From: Actinoplanes aureus
GTDB lineage: Bacteria; Actinomycetota; Actinomycetes; Mycobacteriales; Micromonosporaceae
Assembly: GCF_015704865.1 (NCBI RefSeq)
Contig: NZ_JADQTO010000015.1
Coordinates: 124,001 to 188,000, forward strand
DNA: 64,000 nucleotides
Reading direction: 5' to 3'
The translations under genes were made by a program, and so were the position numbers. Below, piece by piece: positions 42,108 through 50,601 of the stretch (its first letter is position 1; each line of letters begins with the position of its first letter). The notes below the pieces were generated by a model that did not search any database, was not told the origin of the DNA, and worked only from the letters and a program-made list of their open reading frames with translations.

Positions 42108-43538
42108 TCAGAGTTCCTGGGAGTGCTCTGCGGATAGCCACGGCAGGTGGACGCGGAACGTGACACCGCCGCCCGGGGTGGGCAGCACCTCGACCCGTCC
42201 GCCGTGCGCCGCGACGAGCGAACGGACGATCGCCAGGCCCAGCCCGGCACCGGAGGCCGGTCCGCGCGTCCGGGAGTCGTCGGCGCGGTAGAAGCGCTCG
42301 AACACCCGCTCGGCCTCCGGTCCGCTGAGCCCCGGGCCGCTGTCGGCGACCTCGAGCACGGCCTCGCCGCCGGCGCGGCCGACCCCGATGCGTACGGCCG
42401 CGTCCGGCGGGGTGTGCGCGTGCACGTTGCCGACCAGGTTGACCACGACCTGGCGCAGCCGGGCCTCGTCGCCGAGCACCAGAGCGGGCGCGGGCGCGGA
42501 GCCGTCGTCCGGGCCGGTGAGCCGGACCGGGCGGCCGGGATCCAGCGCCAGCAGGTCGTGGCGGGCGTCGGCGGCCAGGGTGCGCAGGTCCATCGGCGCC
42601 GGATCGAGCACGGTACCGGCGGCCGGCTCGTCCAGCCGGGCCAGCAGCAGCAGGTCCTCGACCAGGGCGGCGAGCCGCCCGGCCTCGGTGTCGATCCGCC
42701 GCATCGTGTGCTCGACGTCGCCCGCCCCGGCGGTGCCGCGCATCAGCTGGAGTTCGGCGGAACCCTTGATGCCGAACAGCGGGGTGCGCAACTCGTGGCT
42801 GACGTCGGCGACGAACCGGCGCATCCGCGCCTCCGATTCGGCGCGCGCGGCGAAGGCGCCGTCGATCTGCGCGAGCATGCCGTTCAGTACGCGCGTCAGC
42901 CGCGCCACCTCGGTGTTCGGCGGGCCGGCGTCCGGGATGCGATGGGCCAGATTGCCGGCGGCGATGGCGGTGGCGGTCTGCTCGATGGCCCGCAGTGGCC
43001 GGAGCCCGGCCCGGATCGCCAGCCAGCCGGCACCGGTCAGCACGGTCACCACGACCAGGCCGGTGATCACGCAGACCAGGCGTACCCGCGCCACGATGCC
43101 GTCGATCGCGCTCAGCGACGCCGCCACGACCACTGATCCCACGCCGCCGGAGCGAGGCACCACCACGGCCCGCCAGCCGTCGATCGTCAGCGGGACGCCG
43201 GACTCCGCCCGCCCCAGCGACTCCTCGAATCGGGGTGCGGTCTCGTCCGCCCCGCTCTGCGCGGAGCGCTCCACGGCGCCGCCGGAGTCCAGATAGACCA
43301 CCGCCAGCGTGCTGATCAGGTCCAGGCCGCTCGTCAGGTCCCGGGTCCGGGCGTTCACCGCGACGTCCAGCACGTTCGGGTCGATCCTGGACATGACCTG
43401 GGAGAACTGCCGCACCTGGCGGTCCACCCGGTCGACCAGGTGGCGGCGCAGGGCGGCGGTGACGACGGCGTCGCTGACCACGATCCCGGCGACCAGCAGC
43501 ACCGCGGTGATCAGCAGCAGCCGGGCCCGCAGGCTCAT
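42108..43538 (-). CDS. Sensor histidine kinase (HAMP, HisKA, HATPase)
   Basis: 476 aa from the ATG at 43538 (overlapping the response regulator stop, ATGA). TM1 at residues 5-28, an external domain to ~170, TM2 ~172-195, HAMP ~195-250, HisKA with phospho-His H248 in DVSHELRTPL, HATPase with NLVGNVHAHTP (N-box), DSGPGLSG (G1) and GAGLGLAIV (G2). All kinase motifs are intact. It forms the third gene of an operon (streptophobe-like protein, OmpR regulator, kinase). The last 19 bases of the gene match the operator-like motif upstream of the operon. Confidence 0.94.
   Translation of the reverse strand: MSLRARLLLITAVLLVAGIVVSDAVVTAALRRHLVDRVDRQVRQFSQVMSRIDPNVLDVAVNARTRDLTSGLDLISTLAVVYLDSGGAVERSAQSGADETAPRFEESLGRAESGVPLTIDGWRAVVVPRSGGVGSVVVAASLSAIDGIVARVRLVCVITGLVVVTVLTGAGWLAIRAGLRPLRAIEQTATAIAAGNLAHRIPDAGPPNTEVARLTRVLNGMLAQIDGAFAARAESEARMRRFVADVSHELRTPLFGIKGSAELQLMRGTAGAGDVEHTMRRIDTEAGRLAALVEDLLLLARLDEPAAGTVLDPAPMDLRTLAADARHDLLALDPGRPVRLTGPDDGSAPAPALVLGDEARLRQVVVNLVGNVHAHTPPDAAVRIGVGRAGGEAVLEVADSGPGLSGPEAERVFERFYRADDSRTRGPASGAGLGLAIVRSLVAAHGGRVEVLPTPGGGVTFRVHLPWLSAEHSQEL
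42110..42128. promoter_or_regulatory. Second copy of the operon operator-like motif, at kinase 3' end
   Basis: AGAGTTCCTGGGAGTGCTC matches 17 of 19 bases of 45421-45439. Here it falls in the last codons of the kinase gene (coding EHSQEL-stop). It may be a chance similarity or a second regulator site at the end of the operon. Confidence 0.25.
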
Positions 43539-44257
43539 CGCCGCGGCCCGCGCAGGACGTAACCGGCACCGCGTACGGTGTGGATCAGCTTCGGCTCGAC
43601 GTTGTCCACCTTGCGGCGCAGGTAGCTGACGTAGGTGTCGACGATGCTGGTGTCCCCGGCGAAGTCGTAACGCCACACGTCCTCGAGGATCCGCGGCTTC
43701 GACACCACCTGATCGGCGTGCGCGACCAGGAAGTGCAGCAGCTTGAACTCGGTCGGTGAGAGCCGTACCGGCCGGCCTGCCCGGGTCACCTCGCGGGCCA
43801 CCGGATCCACGGTCAGGTCGGCGACGGCCAGGACGCCGTCCACCGGCACCGCGCCGGAGCGACGCAGGATCGCCTGGATGCGGGCGATGAGTTCGGGCAG
43901 GTGGAAGGGCTTGGTGACGTAGTCGTCGCCGCCCAGGCTCAACCCGTTCACCTTGTCCTCGGGCGCGTCCCGGGCGCTCAGGAAGAGCACCGGGACCGGG
44001 CGGTGCGCCCGGGCGGACCGCAGCCGGCGAACCACTTCGAAGCCGTCCATGCCGGGCAGCATCAGGTCCAGCACGATCAGGTCCGGCGGGTCACCCAGGG
44101 CCGCCTCGACGGCGTCCGCGCCGGTGCCGACGGCGGTCACCGTGAAGCCGGCGAAGCGCAGGGCGTCGGCTAGCAGACCGCGTACGGTGTCCTCGTCGTC
44201 GACGACCAGCAGCCGGGGCGGGGTGTCCCAGGCCGGAGTGGACCGCACCCGCGTCAC
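43535..44257 (-). CDS. OmpR/PhoB-family response regulator
   Basis: 240 aa from a GTG at 44257, which overlaps the stop of the upstream membrane protein (GTGA); the reading frame continues upstream but that part is covered by the other gene. Receiver with D20-D21, phospho-acceptor D64 (LIVLDLMLPGMDG) and K near 114 (VTKPFHLPEL). The winged-helix output domain is at ~145-237 (RLSPTEFKLLHFLVAHADQVVSK, YLRRKVD, TVRGAGYVLR). Middle gene of the streptophobe-regulator-kinase operon. Confidence 0.95.
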   Translation of the reverse strand: MTRVRSTPAWDTPPRLLVVDDEDTVRGLLADALRFAGFTVTAVGTGADAVEAALGDPPDLIVLDLMLPGMDGFEVVRRLRSARAHRPVPVLFLSARDAPEDKVNGLSLGGDDYVTKPFHLPELIARIQAILRRSGAVPVDGVLAVADLTVDPVAREVTRAGRPVRLSPTEFKLLHFLVAHADQVVSKPRILEDVWRYDFAGDTSIVDTYVSYLRRKVDNVEPKLIHTVRGAGYVLRGPRR

Positions 44258-45384
44258 CCCCGCCCGTTCGCCGCCAGGGCCACAACCCTGCCCTGCCACC
44301 GGATGTCGGCCAACAGGCTACCGACGAAGCCGGCCAGCCCACCACCGGCGGCTCCGGCGAGCGCCGCCCAGCCCATGGCCGGCGCCAGGGTCACGGCGAG
44401 GACGTCGACGTTGAACACCAGCACCTGTACGCCGAGTTTCAGCTCTCCCCCGGCGGCCTGGCTCAGCGCGGCCAACACGGCCGCCAGGACGGTACCGGCG
44501 ATGAGCGCCCGCAGACCGGCCCGGCGAAGGCGGCTGCCGTCCCCGCCCGGCGGCGCGGTCGCCAGCAGAGCCGCGGTGACCAGCACGAACAGCACCAGCA
44601 CCAGAGCGCCCGGCCCGGTACCCGGTGGACTGCCGGTGTGCTCGCTCAGCCGGGCCGCCAGCGGGCCGCCGAGGACGAGCTGTGACGGGGCGCCGAACAC
44701 GGCGAGGAGCGCTGCCAGGACGACGTTCGGGCCGTAGAGGATCGCCAGGCCGGCGGCGGGCGGTCGCTGGGTGGCCGCGACCGCCGCCAGGACCAGCCCG
44801 GCGCCGACCAGGACGGCCGGCCCGGCCGACGCTGCCGTGACCAGGACGCGCCGGTGCGGCAGGACGGTCAGCAGAGCGCAGCCGCCGATGAGGGCGACCA
44901 GGGCGACCAGACCGCCCAGCATCGTGTCACCGGTCTCCGGGCGGATCATGAGCTGCGCGTCCCGCATGGCCTGCGTGGCACCGGCCGGGACGGAGATCGT
45001 GGTGACGGCGTCCGGGGCGGCCAGCACCACCGCCAGGACGATCACCGTCGTCACGGCGGCGCCGGCGCCGCGCACGGCGATCACCCGCGGCGGCGTCCGC
45101 AACGAGCCGACCAGCACGACACCGAAGACCAGCGCTCCGGCGGCGGAGAGCCCGAGCGGCGCCACGTCGACCGTTCCGTGCAGGACGGCACCCATCGCGC
45201 CCGCGTCCAGCTGACCGGCCAGCGCCGCCGCCCCGCCGACCGCCGCGGCGACGACCGCCGCGACAAACGCCCAGGTCACCGGCATGTCCCACGCGGCCAG
45301 CGCGGCCACCGCGAGCCCGCCCATGACCGCGTACGCGGCGAGCACCGCCGCCGCCCCTCGAAGAACCTCTCGCAGACTGTCCAT
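44254..45384 (-). CDS. Streptophobe-like multi-pass membrane protein
   Basis: 376 aa, start at the ATG at 45384; a longer reading frame exists but has no RBS. About eleven hydrophobic segments, extremely Ala/Val/Leu/Gly-rich, with a mid-protein PAGATQAMRDAQLMIRPETGD loop and LSQAAGGELKLGVQVLVFNVDVLAVTLAPAMGW near the end. These resemble the streptophobe family of actinobacteria, function unknown. It leads the two-component operon, so may be the sensor accessory or the regulated membrane protein. An operator-like repeat lies 37 nt upstream. Confidence 0.75.
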   Translation of the reverse strand: MDSLREVLRGAAAVLAAYAVMGGLAVAALAAWDMPVTWAFVAAVVAAAVGGAAALAGQLDAGAMGAVLHGTVDVAPLGLSAAGALVFGVVLVGSLRTPPRVIAVRGAGAAVTTVIVLAVVLAAPDAVTTISVPAGATQAMRDAQLMIRPETGDTMLGGLVALVALIGGCALLTVLPHRRVLVTAASAGPAVLVGAGLVLAAVAATQRPPAAGLAILYGPNVVLAALLAVFGAPSQLVLGGPLAARLSEHTGSPPGTGPGALVLVLFVLVTAALLATAPPGGDGSRLRRAGLRALIAGTVLAAVLAALSQAAGGELKLGVQVLVFNVDVLAVTLAPAMGWAALAGAAGGGLAGFVGSLLADIRWQGRVVALAANGRG

Positions 45385-45420
45385 GGCCAGACGGTCGCGC
45401 CCGGCCCTGAAGATCCCGGC

Positions 45421-45439
45421 AGAGTTCCTGGGAGAACTC
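45421..45439. promoter_or_regulatory. Inverted-repeat operator candidate between divergent genes
   Basis: GAGTTC-CTGGGA-GAACTC is a perfect 6-bp inverted repeat 37 nt upstream of the streptophobe-like gene and four bases before the divergent hypothetical gene ATG, whose RBS (GGGAGAA) it covers. It is the natural site for the operon's own OmpR-type regulator. A near-identical copy is at 42110-42128. Confidence 0.5.
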
Positions 45440-45442
45440 ACA

Positions 45443-45874
45443 ATGTCTAAACTCCATGCGATGAGTCGCCGGGTCGCCGCCGTCACCACGTCAACGATCA
45501 TCGATCACCGCATGTTCATGCTGGTGGACGAGGAACAGCCGGGTGCCGAACCGGCCATGCCGCACGACTCCGGCGACTGGGTCTCGGCCGGGCCGGCCGC
45601 GGTTCTGGTGGAGAGTCCATATGACAGTTACGACGCGATGCTGCGTCTGGAGGAGTGGGACGCCGAGCCGGAACGCGACGGCGAGCAGTGGGACGACGTC
45701 GTCGATGTGACCGTCGCGTGGCCGACCGGGAAGATCCGGCTCAACCAGATCACCGCCGGTTACGAGGACACCGGCTTCGCGCTCACCGGGCCGGGCAGCT
45801 ATCACGTGCGCCTGGCCTGCCGGCAGACCGACGAGGAGGAGTACCTCGTCCAGTTCTGGCCGGCGGCCGGCTGA
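45443..45874 (+). CDS. Hypothetical protein
   Basis: 143 aa. Beta-rich, acidic protein beginning MSKLHAMSRRVAAVTTSTIID, followed by MPHDSGDWVSAGPAAVLVESPYDSYDAML and DVVDVTVAWPTGKIRLNQITAGYEDTGFALTGPGSYHVRLACRQTDEEEYLVQFWP. The last part looks like an immunity-type or scaffold beta-sandwich, but I recognise no family. A second ATG at 45461 is possible. Divergent from the streptophobe operon and covered by its operator-like repeat, so it may be co-regulated. Confidence 0.7.
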   Translation: MSKLHAMSRRVAAVTTSTIIDHRMFMLVDEEQPGAEPAMPHDSGDWVSAGPAAVLVESPYDSYDAMLRLEEWDAEPERDGEQWDDVVDVTVAWPTGKIRLNQITAGYEDTGFALTGPGSYHVRLACRQTDEEEYLVQFWPAAG

Positions 45875-45877
45875 GGG

Positions 45878-46831
45878 TCACACGGCGGTGCGGAACCGCT
45901 GCGGCGTCGTGCCGCGGACCCGTTTGAAGGCGACCGTCAGCGCGAACGCGTTCGCGTAGCCGACCTGCCGGGCGATCGATTCGAGGGTGGCGTCGGAGTT
46001 GCGCATGGCCTCCGCGGCCAGGTCGAGACGCCAGTGCGTCACGTAGGTCATCGGCGGCTGCCCGACCAGGTCGGTGAAGCGGCGGGCGAACGCCGCCCGG
46101 GACGCCCCGCTCACCTCGGCCAGGTTCGACACCGTCCACGGCCGGGCCGGCTCCTCGTGGATGACCCGCAGCGCCCGGCCGACGAGCGGGTCGCCGTGCG
46201 CGCGGTACCAGCCGGGCGCGTCACCGGCCGGGCGGGCGAACCAGGCGCGCAGGGCGGCGATCAGCGCCAGGTCCAGCAGCCGGTCGAGCACGACCTGCTG
46301 GCCAGGTGCGTCGCGCTCCACCTCGGCGGCGAGCAGGTCCATGATCGGTGACTGGACGTGCTCGCGCGGCACCCGCAGCACGGTCGGGAGCGACGCCAGC
46401 AGGCGGCCGCTGACGTAGCTGTTCACCTGGTAGGTGCCGCTGGCCACGACCGCCACGTCGTCCGGGCCGTCGCCGCCGGCCCGCACGTCCAGGGACTTGG
46501 TGTGCGGCCCGATCCGCGCCGAGGCGGTGATGTCCTCGCCGGCGAAGGTGACCAGGCGGTTGCCGGCGTGCACGTACAGCTCGGGGCGGGTGGCCGGGTC
46601 GTCCGCGACGGTGTACGGCTGCGGGCCCTGCACGATCGCCACGTCCCCGGTCCGGATCAGGGTGGGCTCGCCGTCGTCCGGTACGAACCAGGCGTGGCCG
46701 CGCAGCGGGGTGGCCAGGGCGAGCGGCGCCTCGTCGACGATCCGCAGTGCCCACGGCGGGCGCAGTACCGACTGACAGAAGGCGGCGGTCCGGGCCCGTA
46801 CCCCGTCCAGCAGATCTCCCAACGGGTCCAT
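45878..46831 (-). CDS. AraC-family transcriptional regulator
   Basis: 317 aa. N-terminal cupin (Cupin_6) domain to ~190 (APLALATPLRGHAWFVPDDGEPTLIRTGDVAIVQG). Two C-terminal HTH motifs at ~215-315: WTVSNLAEVSGASRAAFARRFTDLVGQPPMTYVTHWRLDLAAEAM and ATLESIARQVGYANAFALTVAFKRVRGTTPQRFR. This architecture is the AraC/XylS type found next to NmrA-like reductases, as here (divergent gene). A small palindrome follows in the intergenic region. Confidence 0.93.
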   Translation of the reverse strand: MDPLGDLLDGVRARTAAFCQSVLRPPWALRIVDEAPLALATPLRGHAWFVPDDGEPTLIRTGDVAIVQGPQPYTVADDPATRPELYVHAGNRLVTFAGEDITASARIGPHTKSLDVRAGGDGPDDVAVVASGTYQVNSYVSGRLLASLPTVLRVPREHVQSPIMDLLAAEVERDAPGQQVVLDRLLDLALIAALRAWFARPAGDAPGWYRAHGDPLVGRALRVIHEEPARPWTVSNLAEVSGASRAAFARRFTDLVGQPPMTYVTHWRLDLAAEAMRNSDATLESIARQVGYANAFALTVAFKRVRGTTPQRFRTAV

Positions 46832-46839
46832 GACCGGTT

Positions 46840-46851
46840 AGCGTAGACGCT
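46840..46851. promoter_or_regulatory. Short palindrome between AraC regulator and NmrA-like reductase
   Basis: AGCGT-AG-ACGCT, nine bases before the AraC-family ATG (read on the minus strand) and about 90 nt before the reductase. A GACTT...AAGTC pair lies further down. Candidate operator only. Confidence 0.3.
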
Positions 46852-46937
46852 CAGACATGCGACCGAGCCTGACGAACATGGATCGTCTCACCTGCCGCGA
46901 CTTCACTTAAGTCATCGATCCCACGCAGGAGGCTGAC

Positions 46938-47756
46938 ATGTACGCCATCACCGGAATCACCGGCCACGTCGGCGGCGCCACCGCACACGCGCTGCTCGCC
47001 GCGAACGAGAAGGTCCGCGCGGTCGTCCGCGACCCGGACAAGGGCAAGCGGTGGAGCGACTTCGCGGTGGCCGACTTCACCGACCGAGCGGCGCTGACCG
47101 GCGCGTTCGCCGGCACCCGCGGCGCCTTCGTGATGCTGCCGACCGTTCCGCCGTTCACCGACGAGGCGCACCGCGGCATGGCCGACACGATCGCCGCCGC
47201 GGTCGCCGACAGCGGTGTCCCGCACGTGGTGATGCTGTCGGCGATCGGGGCCGACCTGGCCGAGGGAAGCGGGCCGATCCGCTGGCTGCACCACCTGGAG
47301 AACCGGCTGCGGGAGACCGGGGCGACGGTCACCGCGATCCGGGCACCGCACTTCCAGGAGAAGTTCGAGCCCTTCCTCGGTGGCGACGTGTATCCCGTCT
47401 TCGCGGAGTCGGCGGACGTACCCGTACCGATGGTCGCCACCCGCGACGTCGGCGCGGCCGTCGCCCACGCGCTGACCTCACCGCCGAGCGCCAGCGAGGT
47501 GGTCGACCTGGAGGCGCCGAGCTACACCGAGCGGCAGGTGGCCGAGGCGCTGGGTCTGCCAGTCGTGACCATCCCCCGCGCCGGCTGGGCCGACGCGCTC
47601 ACCGGCGCCGGCCTGCCGCCGCTGCTCGCCACCGAGATCGCCGCGCTCTACGCGGCCGACGAGGACGGCCTGCTGCAACCCCGCGGCGACCGCCGGCAGA
47701 GCTGTACCACAGAGCTCGGCGAGACCCTGCGCGGCCTGGTCAAACCCGCCGCCTAG
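46938..47756 (+). CDS. NmrA-like NAD(P)-binding reductase
   Basis: 272 aa; GGAGG upstream of ATG. Rossmann nucleotide-binding motif YAITGITGHVGGATAHALLAANEKVRAVVRDP at residues 2-34; the atypical SDR/NmrA fold continues with PHVVMLSAIGADLAEGSGPIRWLHHLENRLRETG and a C-terminal NAD-pocket closure. Members are quinone reductase (QorB)-like or NADP sensors. Divergent from an AraC regulator that probably controls it. Nine bases before the enoyl-CoA hydratase gene. Confidence 0.92.
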   Translation: MYAITGITGHVGGATAHALLAANEKVRAVVRDPDKGKRWSDFAVADFTDRAALTGAFAGTRGAFVMLPTVPPFTDEAHRGMADTIAAAVADSGVPHVVMLSAIGADLAEGSGPIRWLHHLENRLRETGATVTAIRAPHFQEKFEPFLGGDVYPVFAESADVPVPMVATRDVGAAVAHALTSPPSASEVVDLEAPSYTERQVAEALGLPVVTIPRAGWADALTGAGLPPLLATEIAALYAADEDGLLQPRGDRRQSCTTELGETLRGLVKPAA

Positions 47757-47765
47757 GATCACGCT

Positions 47766-48533
47766 GTGAACTCCGATCTGTCGGTCAGCGTCAAGAACCA
47801 CGTCGCCGTGCTGGAGATGCGCCGGCCGCCGGCCAACCACTTCGACGAGGCGCTGATCGGGCGGATCGTGGACGCCGCCCTGGCCCTGGACGACGATCCG
47901 GCGTGCCGGGTGATCATCCTGGCGTCGGAGGGCAGGCACTTCTGTGCCGGGGCGGACTTCAGCGGCGGGGAGTTCGCCCTGGACCAGGCGGCCGCGGCCG
48001 AGCGGCTGTACCGGCGGGCGGCGCGACTGTTCGACGTGCGTACCCCGATGATCGCAGCCGTGCAGGGCACCGCCGTGGGTGGCGGGCTGGGCCTGGCCTG
48101 CGCGGCCGACTTCCGCATCGCGGAGCCCGCCAGCCGGTTCGTGGCGAACTTCGCGAAGCTCGGCTTCCACCAGGGGTTCGCCCTCAGCGTGACGCTGCCG
48201 GACCTGATCGGACGGCAGGCGGCGACCGGCATGCTGCTGACCGGCCGCCGGGTCGGCGGTGAGGAGGCGGTACGCCTCGGCCTGGCCGACCGGCTCGCCG
48301 AGCCGGGCGGCGTGCGGGAGGCGGCCTGGGAGCTGGCCCGGGAGATCGCCGCGTCGGCACCGCTGGCGGTCCGGTCCATGCGGGCCACCCTGCGCGCGGA
48401 CCTGGCGGCCCGGGTCCGGCAGGCCCTCGACCACGAGCTGGCCGAGCAGATGGTGCTCTGGCAGACCCGGGACAGCGCCGAGGGCATCGAGGCGAGCCTG
48501 CAACGGCGTACCCCGGTGTTCCGGGGCGAGTAG
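47766..48533 (+). CDS. Enoyl-CoA hydratase/isomerase family protein
   Basis: 255 aa, GTG start, nine bases after the reductase gene. Crotonase fold with oxyanion-hole stretches RHFCAGADFSGGE and QGTAVGGGLGLACAADFRIAEPASRF. The first catalytic Glu region reads KLGFHQGFALSVTLPDLIG, lacking the usual Glu of hydratases there, so a different crotonase reaction is possible. C-terminal helices AVRSMRATLRADL and FxAEQM... fit. Likely lies in an operon with the NmrA-like gene. Confidence 0.9.
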   Translation: MNSDLSVSVKNHVAVLEMRRPPANHFDEALIGRIVDAALALDDDPACRVIILASEGRHFCAGADFSGGEFALDQAAAAERLYRRAARLFDVRTPMIAAVQGTAVGGGLGLACAADFRIAEPASRFVANFAKLGFHQGFALSVTLPDLIGRQAATGMLLTGRRVGGEEAVRLGLADRLAEPGGVREAAWELAREIAASAPLAVRSMRATLRADLAARVRQALDHELAEQMVLWQTRDSAEGIEASLQRRTPVFRGE

Positions 48534-48623
48534 GCGGCCCGCGCTCCTCCGGTATCTGAAACGCCGGCCGTTGCCGCGCTGTGCGCGGCGGGCCGACGCT
48601 TCGGGGAACGGAAGGAGGAGTCG

Positions 48624-48859
48624 ATGACGATCGACGCCGAGACCCGCCTGGACCCTGTGCCCACCTCGGCGCCGGCGACACGGTCACCGCCACGCACCGC
48701 CCGCACCACTTCGCGATCGCACACGGCGTGGATCTGCGCCGGATGGCGGCGGAGATCTTCGGCCGCGAGACCGGGCTGGGCCGCGGCCGCGGCGGGCACA
48801 TGCACCTGTTCGACCCGGCGACGCATTTCTCCTGCTCCGGCATCATCGCCGAGGGCTAG
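48624..48859 (+). pseudogene. Remnant of 2-oxo acid dehydrogenase E1 alpha
   Basis: An excellent RBS (GGAAGGAGGAG) and ATG at 48624 start MTIDAETRLD; within 15 codons the E1 alpha reading continues in the other frame as GDTVTATHRPHHFAIAHGVDLRRMAAEIFGRETGL, then GRGRGGHMHLFDP and SCSGIIAEG to a stop at 48859. Normal E1 alpha subunits are ~330 aa. Here the N-terminal part is joined out of frame to an internal segment and the rest is missing. Decayed acetoin/pyruvate-type dehydrogenase subunit. Confidence 0.85.
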
Positions 48860-48866
48860 GTGAGTC

Positions 48867-49709
48867 ATGACCGCGACCGTGGAAAGCCACCGGCTCACCA
48901 CGGCCCGGGCCGTGGTGGACGGCATCGCCGCCGAGATGGAACGCGACGAGTCGGTCTGCTACCTCGGTGAGGACGTCGGAGCGTACGGCGGCATCTTCGG
49001 GTCGTCGACCGGGCTGCTCGACCGGTTCGGCGCGACCCGGGTGATCGACACGCCGATCTGAAGAGACCGCGTTCATCGGTCTGGGCATCGGCGCGGCCGT
49101 CGAGGGCATGCGACCCGTCGTCGAGCTCATGTTCGTCGACTTCTTCGGCGTCTGCATGGACCAGATCTACAACCACATGGCGAAGATCTCGTACGAGTCC
49201 GGCGGCAACGTCACGGTCCCGATGGTGCTCACCACGGCGGTCGGCGGCGGCTACAGCGACGGCGCGCAGCACAGTCAGTGCCTGTGGGGCACGTTCGCCC
49301 ACCTGCCCGGGATGAAGGTCGTCGTGCCGAGCACCCCGTACGACGCCAAGGGCCTGATGATCTCGGCGATCCGCGACGACAATCCGGTCGTGTACATGTT
49401 CCACAAGGGATCATGGGGCTGGCTGGATGGCGAAGAACCGGCGGGCGATCGCCGAAGCGCCCGACCGGGCGTACACGGTTCCGATCGGACAGGCCCGGAT
49501 CGCCCTCCTCGGTACGCAAGACCGGACGGCTGGTCGTCGTCGACGAGGACTACCTGTCGTACGGCCTGTCCGGCGAGGTGGTCGCGTCGATCACCGACGT
49601 CGATCCGTCCCTGCTGCGGGCGCCGGTGGCGCGGGTCGCCGTTCCGGACGTGCCGGTCCCGTACGCGCACGCCCTGGAATACGCGGTGCTGCCGCGACGT
49701 GGCCACGGC
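48867..49709 (+). pseudogene. Remnant of 2-oxo acid dehydrogenase E1 beta
   Basis: Begins intact (MTATVESHRLTTARAVVDGIAAEM, YLGEDVGAYGGIFGSSTGL) to DTPI, where a one-base insertion creates TGA near 49059. It continues in the next frame (ETAFIGLGIGAAVEGMRPVVE to DDNPVVYMFHKG), then two single-base losses near 49405-49425, then GWMAKNRRAIAEAPDRAYTVPIGQARIA. About 50 residues are deleted before VRKTGRLVVVDEDYLSYGLSGEVVASITD. It runs without stop into the lipoyl domain ORF. Multiple lesions mark a dead gene. Confidence 0.9.
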
Positions 49710-49945
49710 ATGACCGAGGTGCTGTTCCCGGCGCTGTCGAAGCAGAACCCGGCGGCGCTGGGCGTCCTCACCACCTGGTTCGTCCGCGACGGCGACCGGG
49801 TGGCGGCGGGCGACCTGCCGGCCGAGGTCCAGGTCGACAAGGTCTCGATGGAGGTGCCGGCGCCGGTGGCCGGCGTGGTCCACCTGCTGGCCGGCGAGGA
49901 GGCGGAATTTCGCAGGGCACGGCGATCGCCGCCATCGACGGCTGA
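49710..49945 (+). pseudogene. Lipoyl-domain (E2 N-terminal) protein with single-base frameshift
   Basis: ATG at 49710: MTEVLFPALSKQNPAALGVLTTWFVRDGDRV with the lipoylation motif VQVDKVSMEVPAP. After GEEAE the next frame carries ISQGTAIAAIDG and the stop; restoring one A near 49905 (GAATTT to GAAATTT) would give a ~78-aa stand-alone lipoyl protein, as in acetoin-type dehydrogenase operons. Without it the frame is extended into the sigma factor region. Part of the decayed operon. Confidence 0.8.
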
Positions 49946-50037
49946 ACCGGCACTCCAGCGCGCAGTCCAGCGCGGCCTCCAGCGGCGCCGCCCACGCTCA
50001 CCTTGTCCTTACCGACGAGGCAGAGGCAGGTGGCGTA

Positions 50038-50601
50038 ATGACACGGTTGTCGATCCTGGTGGCCCGGGCGGCCAACCGGGAGGAAAGCGCGTGGACGGAG
50101 CTGGTGGCCGAGTTCGGCCCGATGATGCGGTCGATCGCCGCGGGCTACCGGCTCACGCGGGAGGAGGGCGCGGACGCGGCACAGATCACGTGGCTGCGTC
50201 TGCTCGCACACATAGACCGCATCCGGGAACCCGATCGGATAGCCGGCTGGCTGGCCATCACGATGCGGCACGAGTGCTGCCGGATCGTCCGGCAGCGCGG
50301 GCGCGAGCAGCGGCTGGAGGAGTGGATGGCGGTCGAGGACGACACCGAACAGGTCGTCGCCCGGCTGCTGCACGACGAGCGCACCGAAGCACTGTGGTAC
50401 GCGGTCGAGCGGCTACCCGCCCGGCAGCGCCGGCTGATGCGCGCGTTGTCGCACGCCTCCGCACCCTCCTACCAGGAGGTGGCGGCCGCGATGTCGATGC
50501 CGGTCGGCAGCGTCGGCCCGACCCGGGCGCGGGCGCTGAGCCGCCTGCGGGAACTCCTCACCGAGGACGGCGCCGGCCGGCCGCTAGACCCGGCCGCCTG
50601 A
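50038..50601 (+). CDS. ECF-type RNA polymerase sigma factor
   Basis: 187 aa. Region 2 near residues 15-85 (RAANREESAWTELVAEFGPMMRSIAAGYRL, DAAQITWLRLLAHIDRI, IAGWLAITMRHECCRIV); region 4 ~125-175 (LPARQRRLMRALSHASAPSYQEVAAAMSMPVGSVGPTRARALSRLRELL). Short two-domain ECF factor. AGGCAGGTGGCGTA precedes the ATG. Its 3' end overlaps the convergent hypothetical gene by 18 nt. No anti-sigma factor is obvious. Confidence 0.92.
   Translation: MTRLSILVARAANREESAWTELVAEFGPMMRSIAAGYRLTREEGADAAQITWLRLLAHIDRIREPDRIAGWLAITMRHECCRIVRQRGREQRLEEWMAVEDDTEQVVARLLHDERTEALWYAVERLPARQRRLMRALSHASAPSYQEVAAAMSMPVGSVGPTRARALSRLRELLTEDGAGRPLDPAA

Noticed and set aside
48537..48594. GGCCCGC/GCGGGCC inverted repeat after the enoyl-CoA hydratase as terminator
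   Set aside because: Arms are 44 nt apart and of common GC composition; too weak to call.
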